A stretch of DNA of 64,000 nt, taken from Phoenix dactylifera (Eukaryota; Streptophyta; Magnoliopsida; Arecales; Arecaceae). The stretch covers positions 3,895,775-3,959,774 of the forward strand of contig NC_052409.1 of assembly GCF_009389715.1 (NCBI RefSeq). The letters run 5' to 3'. This document shows, one piece after another, positions 10,133-22,653 of the stretch (the stretch's first letter is position 1; each line of letters begins with the position of its first letter). The position numbers and the translations under genes were made by a program. The notes below the pieces were generated by a model. The model searched no databases. It was given only the letters and a program-made list of their open reading frames with translations, and was not told the origin of the DNA.

Positions 10133-13100
10133 GGCTTCGTCGCAAGAAGAGGATTCTCTCTCTTCCCGAGAACTCCCCTTCCCTCGCCCTACGAGACGGC
10201 GACGCAGGGGAAAAAAGGGATTGGGTTTTAACTTTAATGTTGAACCCGAAACCCAAACCCCAGTAGCGAACCCGCTATGATCCGACATGTGATGGGATGT
10301 GATTAAGCGATCGCCGTCTGGGTTCTGGGTCAAGGAACGGAGGCTTTGGGTTTAAATCTTGAGTGATGCAACATTAAAAATTTCAACTTAGAAGCTTATT
10401 TGAGAAATGCAGTAGAATTAAATTGATTTTTTTTAAAAAAAATAGATTTATTAGCTGGTCCAGTCAGTTTTTTTTTTTTTTTAAAGACCTATTCTAATTT
10501 TAGTCTAAATCTCATCCATAATTTTGTTAAAATATAAGATTTTTTTTAAAAAAATTTCATAATTTTTTTCTTTCCATAAAATTTGGGCCATAGATGACTA
10601 GATTGATATAAATTTTGCTTAAATAAACTATGTGATCCATGATTCTATAGAAAATTCAGTCTAATTCAGTTGGATTTCTTAAAGCCCTAAATAATTTTTT
10701 TCTATCTTCCACAAAAGAATTCCTATATCTTATTATTGCAAGCACATTTGCACTCTATGATTAAAGGGTTTCTATTATATCCTATATTCAAATATGCCTG
10801 CCCAGTTTAGTTAATACAATCCGATCAAAGTTGACCATTCTTAAAAATCAATAGGAGATTTAGTTTCACCTTAGATTAATATCGAAAGATTAAATAAATG
10901 ATCGGGCAAAAAACTTAAGAACTTAAGTTTCCGAGTCAAGTTTTGTCTCAACATGTGCATCAAAACTTTCGATGGTAAACTCCCAACCTTTTCATATATT
11001 CATATCTGTGGATGATTGCTTTCATGTGGTGTCATCTCATAATCCTGCTTATCTTGTCATCTATGGAACAAAACCGAAAATCATGAGCATTATTTGTGAA
11101 GAACCAAGGTATCGTATAGTTGATGATGTACGTACCAGTATACCACCATACCAAAATGTCTATGAACCTTGTCTACTCATCTGCTATGGTTGGAGTCTTG
11201 GAGACATGGGGTATGGTTAAGGATGGGTATTGCATTGTATTAAAGAAACGGATGTTCAAGAAGGAGCTCCATAATAGTACCTATCAGTGTTTAAAAAACT
11301 AAAATTGGATAGTTGGCAGGTAAAATTTCAGTGTTTCACCATCTATTACATACCATTGTGCAAAGAGAAATCATGCGTAGCAGTATAGAAAGATTAAAAA
11401 AGAAAAAATTGGCATATTATCATGAAAACAGATGCATATCCCAATAACATATTGTTGGTCAAAGCTAAAAGTGACCCTCGTAAAGGAACCTGCAGCAGCG
11501 ACGACGGAGTTGGCAATGGAAGGGAGCAGGGGAACAGGAATGGAACCCATGGGCCGATTGCGTTGTCTCACTCCACGCTTGTTCTTTGGCAAATACATGA
11601 TCTTGGGATCCCGTAAAAGTTAGAAGTGAATAAAAATAAACCACAGAGAATTCTAGCAGCAGGGAAACTGATACATATACAACGAAGAACAGTATTTGGA
11701 TCACTGAAACAACTACAAATAGAATACAAATTATTTGATTCTTTAATCCACTCATGGACATGAGAGGTAGTAACCATATTATCAAACACACTCTTCCTTA
11801 CGTGACCGCTGCAGTACACAACTCATCGTCTTCCCTTCAGGGCTTCAAATTAATTAGCAACTAGACCTCGTGGAGCAACGGATGGCACCCGCGAACCCCG
11901 TCAGCGTTCTCACATCCCGACGTTCCCAACCGGGAAACTCTGCTGCTTTTGGTATGGCGGCGAACCCATTGATGGAGGCATCTTTCACCGACGTCAAATT
12001 CCACCACGAGTTCGACCCTTCACCAGGAGTTCTCCATGCAGACTGAAATATCCCCATATTCATAACCATCATCATCATAGCTCAGCTCAAAAGGCTCTTG
12101 GATAGTATTCTCCAAAACAACAAACAGCAGCAACAGAAGCTCTTAGGAGAGTCTTGAAGGTTACATCGCTCGCCTTCTTATTGCCTGATGATTTGAATAA
12201 ATTCCTTTTGACTGAGGACGCTCGGATTCATGCTCGCAGCGATGGGTGGCGTACTCTCCAAGGGAGCAGAGCTGTGCCAACGTGCGCAGCTGCTCTGCAA
12301 CCAAAGCTGCAATTGAACCTCGTTCAGACTCTCGTCTGAACTGCAGTCGAACCAGACTGAACCACCTCGGCGGTGCATGGAGGCGAGTGGCGGCGCGGCG
12401 GTGGCTGAAGAGAGCCGCCATAGCATGGAGATACAAGTATCGGCTTCTAAGTTTGTGATGCTTGGTATCCAACCACAAGCTTAATAAATGGATTGGCTGA
12501 ATACGGATTTGCAGTTGGCACATCGAGTACGCAAACACCTGAATCAGAAGGGAACGAGGCCGGTAGTCGGCAAGTGATTTGATTGTTCAGTGCAGTACCG
12601 GCAGTAGAAGCATTACTAATTTTACTCACTAAATCAGACAGTACATGCGATCCCTTGTGCGCGTTCCCGTCTCTCCGAAGAGGGATTTTGCATGCCTGCA
12701 TGCACACATATATGGCAAACCATGCACCGAGAATTTAGAGAACGAGGAGGCATGCGTGAATCCTGGGATGGCATGTATGTTGGTGCCTACTTCACAAGCA
12801 AATTTAAGTGCTACGAATTGTATCAAGGTTGCGGTACCTGCAGTCAGATGCTGAAGGAATTTTCAAGTACCGAGGAGAAACTGATGTTAGGTAAATATGG
12901 ATGAATATATAGCAGAAAAACATAAAAGGAAGAAAGATAAATTAAAAATAGAATTTTAGAACAAGCAAGATAAGCAGTTGACTTTCAATAGCTTGTACCC
13001 AACTGAAAGCATGGACCATTTAGAAATATAGCAACCAACAAAATGCTCTTACATGACATGGAGTTCCTCTCCAGCACCCAGCTCATTATGCATAATAAGA

Positions 13101-13214
13101 TCTTCCCTGCAAACTGCAGGTTGAGCATGGGGAAAACTTTTATCACTACAACACCAGCTGCAGTTTAAAACGAGAACATTATAAATGGAAAGTTTTGTTC
13201 CTTCCGTCCATCAT
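10133..13214. other. Intergenic region between FyPP and pyruvate kinase
   Basis: Holds the FyPP leader and promoter (about 10133-10350), then AT-rich sequence with several T/A homopolymers (10430-10570), then a mixed-composition stretch at 11370-12860. The last has several overlapping short reading frames on both strands. On the minus strand, 12426 to 12178 and 12460 to 12161 give Arg/Ser/Ala-rich N-termini resembling organelle-targeting peptides, and 12120-12030 reads as an acidic segment. No splice chain gives a protein I recognise, so no gene is called. The end beside 13214 is probably the pyruvate kinase 3' UTR. Confidence 0.4.
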
Positions 13215-16200
13215 TCATTTCACAATGCAGATCTTTATGACGGAAGCGACGCCAATGCGGTGCAGAGCAACAACAGAATCGCCCGGTTTGCACAACCTCT
13301 TCTGCATGGCGGACTTCAGTGCAGCCCCCAGGATCACCTCTGTGGACTCTGAATCAGTAGCTTTGGCAGAACCCTCCGCGAGCAGTGGGATAAGACCCCT
13401 GTGAACAAGGCTCAGCCTTGCCGGGCTCTCATCGCTGACGGTCCAATCGAATGAATCCGTTGTCAGCACCGGAACCACCACCGAGAGGATTGGAACTCGA
13501 GGTCGATACTTGGCCACGAGCTTAGCGGTGGTCCCACCACGCGTCAAGACAACAATCAACACAGCCTTGGCCTTGTTGGCTGTGCGGACAGCTGAGGATG
13601 CCAGGCTCTCCAATGGGCTCATGGGAAGAGGAGCAGACCTTATCATCTCCTTGAAGATGGCATCGTAGTCCAGGGAGGACTCTGCCTCGATACAAATCCG
13701 AGCCATGATTTTTACTGCCAGCTCAGGGTAGGCTCCAGCTGCACTTTCGCCGCTGAGCATGACACAGTCGGTGCCGTCAAGAACCGCATTGGCAACGTCG
13801 GTGGCTTCAGCACGTGTTGGACGAGGGGACTTGATCATCGATTCGAGCATTTGAGTGGCGGTGACAACAGGCTTACCCACAAGGTTGCATTTGTAAATCA
13901 TCATTTTCTGAGCAAGGAAAATCTTCTCAACTGGTATCTCCATTCCAAGATCACCACGAGCAACCATGAAGAAATCAGTCTCCCTCAAGATATCATCAAA
14001 GTTCACCACCCCCTCCTGATTTTCGACCTGCATAAACAAACATCAATAGAAGAGCATAAAGACCAACAAGTCATTAACAGAACTTGTTCGCAATATGAAA
14101 TTCTAAAGCCAAAAAGCATTTTCAGAGCTCTCACATATCATTAACCATCAGTATACAGTGTCCTCAGAAAATCAGCTGTGCAAACTACTCAAGGAGCAAG
14201 GTTCAATAGCAATTTTTTGTTAACAACATACACAATAGCCTACATACACACATGCAAAAGTCGATACATGATGTCCTAAGAAAACCAAGTATCCAAACTG
14301 TCCTAAGATTGCAATTACGTACACAATAGCCTACACACACAGACATACATGCATAAGTAGATACATGACAGATAAATAGATACACGATAGATAGATAGAT
14401 AGAGATAGAATAGATAGATACATGATAGATAAACACATAGATAGATATATGATACATAGAATACATATCATACATCGAATAGATAATTGCAATCACACAT
14501 AGAATAGATAGATACATGATACATAGAATACATACCTTTGACATTAACTTTATGCGTTTTGCATGAGGCCCAAGAACTTCTCGAACATGAACAAGATCGG
14601 ACCCCTTGCGCACAAATGACAGTGCAATCATATCAATTTTGTTGGGAACCCCCCATCCCAGGACGTCTTCTTTATCTTTCTCCGTCAATGTTGGGAGATC
14701 CACCACAATACCTGGCAGATTGACGTTCTTCCTCTCACCTAACATAGCAGTGTTCTGACAACGGCATCTCACAGTTCCAGCATCTGGGTCACATGACAGG
14801 ACAGAAAGGGTTATGGTACCATCTGCACACAATATGGTATTTCCAGGTTTCAAATCTACAGGAAGCTTCTTGTAACTCATGGAAATCATGTTATTATCGC
14901 CCTTAATGCTGTAATCAGTGCTTATTGTAATTTCTTGACCCTCCTTCAGTTGGATAGGTTTTCCATCCTTCAGGAAGCCAGTACGAATCTCTGGGCCCTG
15001 CAACAATGCTAGCAGGTAAATAACAACAAGTGCAAATGCTAGAAAGGACTCTGGTAATAAAAGTCAATATGGCTTACCCTGTCCAGCATTCAAACAAAAA
15101 GAAATCCAACAAAGACAACAATCTAAAGACATCCAACAAATAGAACAATCTAAAGTGGAATGTAAAGGGTTAGGCAGAGGAATCCACTTCAATTTTGCAC
15201 AGCCTAAGAATACTATTTCTTCAAGCATTTTTTTAATAATTCACATGAGAACCACTGTGTAGGAAAACAAACAAGAAAACACTCCAGATGCCTTCAAAAC
15301 TTGCAAAAGTGCAAATGGATAATAAAACAATTCATCAGCTCCTATGAAACTTCCTTTCTTTTCACTGCATCCTTTTCATTCCTTATATAGCCTCATCAAC
15401 CATCCATATATAGGCCAAATATGTTGTTCTGCAGGGTTATTATGTATTTTCTGGTTAGGTTCATTTCATACGCAGAAGATTTTTACACATATTCTTATAT
15501 TACCAAGTAACACTGCATCTTAGTACATCTATGCCAAGTATATGAAGATAATAGCTACAGGTTGAATCTTAGTCCTGCCCCTCTGGAATTGTGTACCCAC
15601 CACAACTAGAAACTCATTAACACTCCTTCTTAAGACTTGCTATACTCAAGATTAATTCCTCAAATGTCTTTAATAAGCAATCTTAACATATTAAAATATT
15701 CTCATGATGCAACTCAACTCTTGTAGGTAAATACATTCTAAATATCACCAATCTGAGTTCTACCATAGCTGCAACTTCTCCATCTTTGTTTCTTTCATGT
15801 CCTTGCACCTTCGTTATAAATGCACATTCTGATCAATACAGCATTGATGGCCTCACTGTATATACTCTTTTATGCCTCACCAACATACAACAAATAAATA
15901 AAATCTAAAGACGTCATCTTATTATCCAGTTCACTAAGATTCCACTACAAACATGTCCAATTGTTCCTTTTATTTTTTTCCAAATAATAGATCCTAGTTA
16001 ATAATAAAAATTAAAAAAAAAAAGTCCTATGAGGTACCAGTTGTGTTGAAATACAGTCTTTCCAATTAGGTCATGACTAGCTCCTCCAAGAAACAGGACA
16101 GCTGCTTGCAAATGTTAGAGTTGAAGAAAAACTTCCGAACATAATTAAGAGTATTTTCCTGGAGGATGGATTCCTAAAGAAAAGTACTCTTTCATTGGTT

Positions 16201-19200
16201 CCACCCTTGGAATCCAACATAAGTTTATAGCTCTTCTAAAACAAAATAAAAGAATGATCCCAGGCTCCTCCTTTCTTTACGTTTCTAAAGATCCTAATTC
16301 ATCTTTTAATTAAAAATTGAAATGAAATGGGATTTAAACAGGATTATTAAACAGGCTGCATAGCAAATAATTTCTTTTTGCATAGGTACAACTTCCACAT
16401 AAGGTTAAGGAACCAACAATTGATGAAGTTGCATCAAACTGGGTTCAAGAGTTCAATAATAACTAATATGAATGGCAAAACTCATAATGCAACTACGCAC
16501 ACCAGAACTCCAAAGTGGATGAAGGAATTGAAGCAACTAACCAAATATTCCAAATGTATGATAACTGTTTTAATCGCCTAGGTGGCTACTTTAAGAGGAT
16601 GTTGCAAATGGTAATATTATTGAAAGAGCAACAGCTCAAACCGGTAGAAAGAAGGTTGGCAGTGTCCTAATCTAGGTTCGTGAAGAAAATCAGCTTGTGA
16701 GAAAGCACACCAGTAGCCACCGAATGGTTTGATCATCAACAGGCACCAATGATGGAATTAATCAAAATGTCAACCCACAACGAGCTGTAAAGATCAAGAG
16801 TTTGATTGAATTTTTTTGCAAAAAGCAAACTGTTACCATCGAGAACCACAATTTGAAATCTTGGAGTACAAGGGCATGCCAGTCATGTGCCAAACAAAAT
16901 AGTATGCGGAACAGTACACCCTCCATATCTACTCACAGCTTGCCAGAGCAAATGATACGCCTCTATGATATAGCAATTGATATGACATGCTATATGGGGC
17001 AGTATGGTTGGCGGTAGGGGAGGTACATTCAGAATTTCAAGACTTCTCGATATCTATGAAAATGGTTCCACTGCATTTTGATACAGCATCGATCATGAGA
17101 AAGTGTCACGAGCCTAAAGATCCCATAACATGGTTCTCATTAAGAACAGAATAGATGATCTTAAATTAACAATTATCAGTTTCACATTGAAAAACAATTG
17201 ATTAGATTAGATCTGAGGATAGTTTCCAATTTTTAAAATTAGTTATCCAATTATAACAGCTTGTTCTTTGGTGTTATATGGTAAAGGCCCAATTCACTGC
17301 AATGAAACCAGTAGGCGTTGCCCATATCAACAGCTAGAGATCAGAATATGGTCCCTATAGAGGGTTAGAAAAACAAAATAGGCAAATGCATGTACAAGGT
17401 AAATACATGACACTTCATTTTAAGTAGATCACATTCATTCTATTATTCCTCTAGTTTCACAAGTAGCACATACAATGAATTAATCAAAGATGCATTTTTT
17501 TTTTGGGCACATGGTATGATGTTATGAGAAAGAAGGTGATTGCAAAGTGGGGCACCACCCATATTTGAGGCATGCCATTTAGGATCACATGCCAAATATG
17601 AGATTTGAAGATGTAATAAAAATATTGAGTAATCCTCCGAACAGGGACAAATAGAGTAACAAGTTGTAAGTTTGCTCTCTAGTTGTACGCACACTTTCAA
17701 TAGAGAATGGTAGTTCTGAAGCTTACAGTTGCTCCTAACTTGACTTTTAAAGAAAAGATAATCACCTACCTCTTATTATTTCAACTATACAAAGACATGA
17801 TTCACACCATTTGCCCATGGACGAGAGCACCTTTGATTAGTGGATCTCCAGTCATCAGAGTAGAGAGGATATGGAGCATTCCTTAGTAGAACTTGCCGAT
17901 GAAGAACACAAAAGTGAAGCCGCATCCATTACTTGATTCATGTCATGCAAAATGGACCAAATAGAGACCAGGTAAAGCAAAGGAGTCTCCAACACAAGTC
18001 ATACCTGATCATGCAGATTTCTCAAAGATGGAAAGTGTGAGAGTGTTTCTTGCAACTCATGGTCAAATGATGGGCTTAAAAGTGATTCAAATTGTTCAAA
18101 CCAATGACTTTTCTTGTCTAGGGAAGGTGATGAGTTCTAAAAAACTATACAGAAAAGGATTTAAGAACAACTCCAACCAAGGTGTCACATTTCTTAAACT
18201 AAGGGCACCTAAATATGAGAAGAACAATTATAGATAGTCATCACCATAGAGAGAATGTATGCAAAAGGTTGTAAAAAGAGAAGAATATCAGCAAGTAACC
18301 CACTAAACTGCAACTATAATGAGTCCAACAGAGATATTTTGAATTCTTATTTGCTGCAAAAGAAAACAAGCAGAGAATATAATGGTCCTTTCTTTTAATT
18401 TTCACTGTGAAAAAGATTGGGGAAGATTAGCTACTCCTTTTAAGAAAATGGTGAATATATTGCTTGCAAGTCAAAACCAACAGTAAAAGAGAGAACTCAA
18501 ATGCCACTCTATAAAAGAGAATCAAATATGACGTAATAAAATAAAATATGAAAAGAAAGAAGTCCACAAAGATATAGCTAATCAATCATTATACATAGTA
18601 TCGGCATAGACTTGAGCAAAGAATACATGCTGATATCAGTCATGTAGAGAGAACATTCCAATAAGGAGCAGAAGATAAAATGCATCAACACTATTTCTCC
18701 AATCTCTGGCTTTTTTTTAGAGAGTTTAGGTTGTTTTCTAGCCAATGCCATGAGGTATTCTTATAACTTATGCTCCTTCATATCCTTGACCCTGCTACTA
18801 CAATGACACCAAGACAGACCCTGCTATCATATCTCCAAGTACTGGCATGGCACAGAATGTTCCATACTCTGCAAGGCCAGCGCGTCATCAGCATGCAATA
18901 CATCAACCCAAAATCCTAGTCAACGTTCTTACGCCACTCCAACTGCATGGATTCACACTAAAGTAATATCATACCAGCAAAGGTTACACAATGCACTGAC
19001 CTACATATTCATACTACCATAGTTAAGATCTTTTTCCAATGCTGGGTCCTAAATTAAAGGTGAAATTGAGACCCATCTCATCACCCAAATCATCGACACA
19101 TCTCCAAATTCATATCCCCAGAAGAAAAAGGGTCATATTACTCAACAATCTCATGAATTGCACTTTCTTAGCCCTACATATCATCTTCCATCTCCTTCAA

Positions 19201-20426
19201 TGGGTTAACTTCTTCATTAGCTAAAATTAGAAATAACTGCTTTAACTCTGTTAGTAAGTAAGCTCAATATGAATCCCAGATGCCAAGTGAGTACCTAAAC
19301 AAACAAGACCTCTTCAACCTGGCCAAACTGCCCATGACCAGTTTGACTTCCAGTTACCCCTTAGCATGATTTGGAGGGACAACTGTATGTATTTATCGAA
19401 CTTACAATCCGCAAACTATGTTTACTGTATCGAGTAAGTGATGACTTCGCTAAGTCAGCTGTTCAGTTCCAACATCATAAACACTCTGCCTGAAAACCTG
19501 AAATCCCAAACATAACGGTTTTGAAACCAAAAGCCCAAGAAAAGGCACACGATGCAAATTCATGTAGTCCAGATATCACAGAATACCAACTATCATCGAC
19601 GCTCAAGAAAGCATAAATCAAAATATATTTCAGTTTAATCAATTAAATATTTCCCAAGATGAATTCCAACGACTAGGTTGATGATCCCAATGAGTCTTAC
19701 GAGTTAGATCTATTCAATCAACAGAGATCATGACATCAATCTACTAGCATGATACTTCTATGTAATTGGGTACCAGTCTAATTTCATTAGAACCCAAGAC
19801 GGGTAAAAAGAAAAGACTCGTCCGCAGCTAAATTAATTCAAGCAGCAAGATGGCTCAAGTCACTATTAATTGAATTGAGGTATGCTTTAACTACTTTAAC
19901 ATTACTCAGTGTTTACGGCATAATAATGACGAGCCAAGCAATGACGATGATGATGATGACCTGACAATAAATAAACTGACGACCTTCCTTTGAAAGTGAA
20001 TAACGAAAACTCAAGGACCCTTGAGCTATTTCAACATCATCGAACGTATTAAATCTTTTCTAAATACCAACCCAATCCAGAGTTCCAAAACCACCCAATT
20101 GCAAGCAAAAAAGCATACAACCCGGTCGGTTGAAGGAAATGACAGGATGTCGGGTGCCAAAATCAGACCTTGGTGTCGAGCATGACGGCGCAGAGAATCT
20201 GGGTGTTCTGCATGGCGATCCTGAGATTATCCAGCGTCTCCTGATGGTACTCGTGGCTCCCATGGCTAAAGTTAAACCTGGCCACGTTCATTCCGGCCCT
20301 CAGCAACTTCTCCAGCATCGGGACCGTCCTCGACGCGGGGCCCAGCGTACACACGATCTTCGTCTTCGGCACCCGCCCATCGTTCGGCAGGTCCTTCACG
20401 ATCCCCGCTATGTCGATGTTCGCCAT
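13215..20426 (-). CDS. Pyruvate kinase, cytosolic isozyme, complete
   Basis: Final step of cytosolic glycolysis: phosphoenolpyruvate plus ADP gives pyruvate plus ATP. Three exons, 20426-20169 (86 codons), 14997-14536 (154) and 14027-13215 (270 plus stop), all joined in phase 0, give 510 aa, typical of plant cytosolic isozymes; no transit peptide is present. Seen in the protein: the first barrel strand KTKIVCTLGPAS (21-32), the nucleotide and potassium site RFNFSHG (50-56), the active-site signature IKLMSKVENQE (235-245) with catalytic Lys240, and MVARGDLGMEIP (261-272). Glu242 and Asp266 are the expected metal ligands. The Lys240 codon is the last of exon 2. The start MANIDIAGIVKDLPND matches this isozyme group. 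The C-terminal domain is intact, ending in VIKICIVK. Confidence 0.97.
14370..14535. repeat. (GATA)n / GATACAT microsatellite in pyruvate kinase intron 2
   Basis: Interrupted GATA and GATACATA tandem repeats fill the intron right up to the exon 2 donor (GTATG at 14535), so the splice site sits at the end of the repeat tract. Confidence 0.9.
14998..20168 (-). other. Large first intron of pyruvate kinase
   Basis: 5.2 kb, AT-rich and gene-free. Short reading frames at 16378-18240 on the plus strand have no recognisable domain and are broken by stops; part of this stretch may be very decayed transposon sequence, which I cannot name. Confidence 0.5.
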
Positions 20427-20612
20427 CCCTCCTGCCACCCAAAAACCCAAATGCCCTCAACCAAAAACCCTAAAAAAACCAATCTTTCTGTCCCCTATCG
20501 AACAGAGGAAACGAAAACTCAAAGTGGTTTGAGATCAGAAACCCTAATAAAGAGATCGAAAGAGGAGGTTTTTGCGCGATTCGCGAGATCAATAGATCTC
20601 AGCTAAATTTTA

Positions 20613-20632
20613 GAGAGAGAGAGAGAGAGAGA
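20613..20632. repeat. (GA)n microsatellite in the pyruvate kinase 5' leader
   Basis: About ten GA units roughly 190 bp upstream of the start codon, CT on the sense strand, as is common in plant 5' UTRs. Confidence 0.85.
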
Positions 20633-20639
20633 TATTTCT

Positions 20640-21060
20640 TTTTGTTCTAGAAGGAAGGAAAGGGGAGTGGGTGGCGAAGTGGAACCTACCTTTCTTCTCC
20701 TTTTTCGCCCACCGAACTCTCAGCGAAGGAAGCTCGGTGGACCGAAAGTAAGACGACGGCGGGGCTAAAACGCGACCCCGCCTCCCCAGTCACCACGTGG
20801 ACGGCGGATTTGAGCGCGATCGTGACCGCCGGCGTCGTTCCTAAAGGGCTAAAAGTTCGTTTCCCTCTCTATCATTTTTGGAAACCACAAAATTCGGGTC
20901 CTACCCGAAGCGGTGGGGCCCCCGCGGGATGCCGGCATGTGATGCTGGGTCAGAGACCCGAAGTCGCAAACCGGGTGCGGGCCCGCTGATTCTGTCACCG
21001 GACCGCCCCGCTCGCAAATGGAAGTGGGCCAGACCTCCGCATTAAAGTCACGTCTGGTGC
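20640..21060 (-). promoter_or_regulatory. Putative pyruvate kinase promoter with G-box
   Basis: GC-rich stretch upstream of the leader. CACGTG at 20794-20799, within CCACGTGG, is a perfect G-box that bZIP and bHLH factors bind in plants. No clear TATA box is seen, consistent with a GC-rich housekeeping promoter. Confidence 0.5.
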
Positions 21061-22440
21061 TAAAATTATACCTAAACTTGAAAGCATGAGTGATGACAGC
21101 TTAGGACACAACTTGCTGCTTCAGTCCTCATTAATGTCCTTCTTTTCTGATCTCACTTTGACGCTTGTTGAAGGGCGAAACTTCCCTTGTGGAGTCCTCT
21201 ACGTGATGATGTTAGAACCTGACTGGTACCGACCATATCTTGAGTGCGTAGCTTGGGGGGAGGAGATCTTTTAGATTTAATCGGATCAGATCTTTTAGAT
21301 TTAGAGACAAAGGTGGATCGTATCCAAAACCATTCGTGGATGAAAATTTAAGCAATATCTATATTTATATTTATATTTATTAACAAATATAATTATAAAT
21401 AGATAATTATTTTATTTATATCTGAATATCTAATTTTATTTATAATTTTATTTAATTTTATATATTACGTATAAAAATAAATAACCATATTAACGTACTA
21501 TTAATTTGATTTATCATTCACTTAGTAATATCTTTGATTCTATGATCTTATAGGTTAGTTATCTAATTTATATTTATATTTATATTCATACTTCTGATAT
21601 CGAATTTGTATATGTGTTTATTTAAAATAAATATAAATATAAATTTTTATATCTGACTAATATTAATATGTGTATCCAGATTCGTCAAATAAAATAAATA
21701 TAAATATGGATATATTAGCATTCAGTTCGATTTCAGCTCGATAGTGCATCAATCCAATTATAAATAATACATACAAAAATAAATAAAAAAATAATATAGA
21801 TATATTTTTATACGTTGGTTGGTGGTCTATCGGCCTAGCGGCCGATCTAACCTGACTAAAAATTTCATCACTAGATGAGGAAAGATTTAATAGTTTTAGC
21901 AAAAAAAAAAAAAAAAAAAAAAGAAGACAGAATGGCTAACTGGGAATCTCACCAAATTTAGCCATAAAAGTTCGACCGCATGGCTAATTTAGTGGTTGTT
22001 TGGGTGCCTTGTCGGCTCCAGCTCACAAGCAGTCCATTTCTGATATTTGATTGGCTCGAAGTGAAGCCAAATTAGAATTTTAAAATGGCTCGTCAAATAA
22101 AAAATTAACTCGAAATGACTTCTCCCAATCGAAGATAGATTTTTTTTTTAATGGAAAAGGAAGCAAAAGCCACCAAATATTTGTTGAAAATAAATGGGAG
22201 TGGAGATCATTTTGCCAAAACGGGCTCTCATTCGATCCGCTCACACTAAACCAAACAGGCTTTTAGCTTGTTTAAATAGTTAGTTGGGCCCACTCGCCAC
22301 TTGACCTTTAGTGCTGGTTTCATGTTGGCTGCAAGTTCTCTACTGAGTACTGACGCCAGATGAATCGTAGAGACAAAAGGCCACCAACTGCGTGACTTCT
22401 CTTGTGACATCGCATTAACTTGCTAAATCTTATTTGCAAC
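21061..22440. other. AT-rich intergenic sequence with ATTTAT repeats and an A-run
   Basis: Contains a repeated AGATCTTTTAGATTTA block (21264-21305), long stretches of TTTATA repeats (21355-21680) and an uninterrupted A-run at 21901-21922. The A-run follows AGTTTTAGC, the same bases that precede the poly(A) of the LINE at 56803-59296, so 21886-21922 may be a very short LINE tail. No gene seen. Confidence 0.4.
22003..22262. mobile_element. Possible MITE
   Basis: GTTGTTTGGGTGCC near the left end and AAACCAAACAGGC near the right end form an imperfect inverted repeat about 250 bp apart, as in hAT-like MITEs. No clean target-site duplication was found. Confidence 0.3.
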
Positions 22441-22643
22441 AATTTTTTTTTTTTTTTTTGGCTAAAGTAAGCATTTCATACAACAAGGATACAAATATAC
22501 CTAATCGAATCAGAAAACAAAATGTCCCAAAATGCTCCAGGCATCCCTCCCTCCCTAATTCATAGGATGCCTCCAGAGTGGCTCGCTACGTATGCTGTCA
22601 CCCAGTCGGCCGTCCCGTTAGCTTCACGATGTACATGCATAGT
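22441..22643 (-). mobile_element. Short 3' tail of the same LINE type
   Basis: A T-run (about 22443-22459) is the poly(A) tail in reverse. The minus-strand translation from 22640 to 22560 reads HVHREANGTADWVTAYVAS followed by HSGG, the last RNase H motif of the LINE family also at 1054, 37930 and 56803. TATTTGCAAC (22431-22440) and TATTGGCAAC (22644-22653) look like a once-mutated ten-base target-site duplication, giving an insertion of about 200 bp. Confidence 0.8.
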
Positions 22644-22653
22644 TATTGGCAAC

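Noticed and set aside
10133-10333. In-frame upstream extension of FyPP starting at 10333
   Set aside because: The added residues are not like any PP6 N-terminus, and the family starts at MDLD; treated as 5' UTR.
12620-12700. Possible tRNA-like sequence suggested by the RSLVRVPVSP translation
   Set aside because: No GTTCRANNC T-loop and no cloverleaf could be fitted on either strand.
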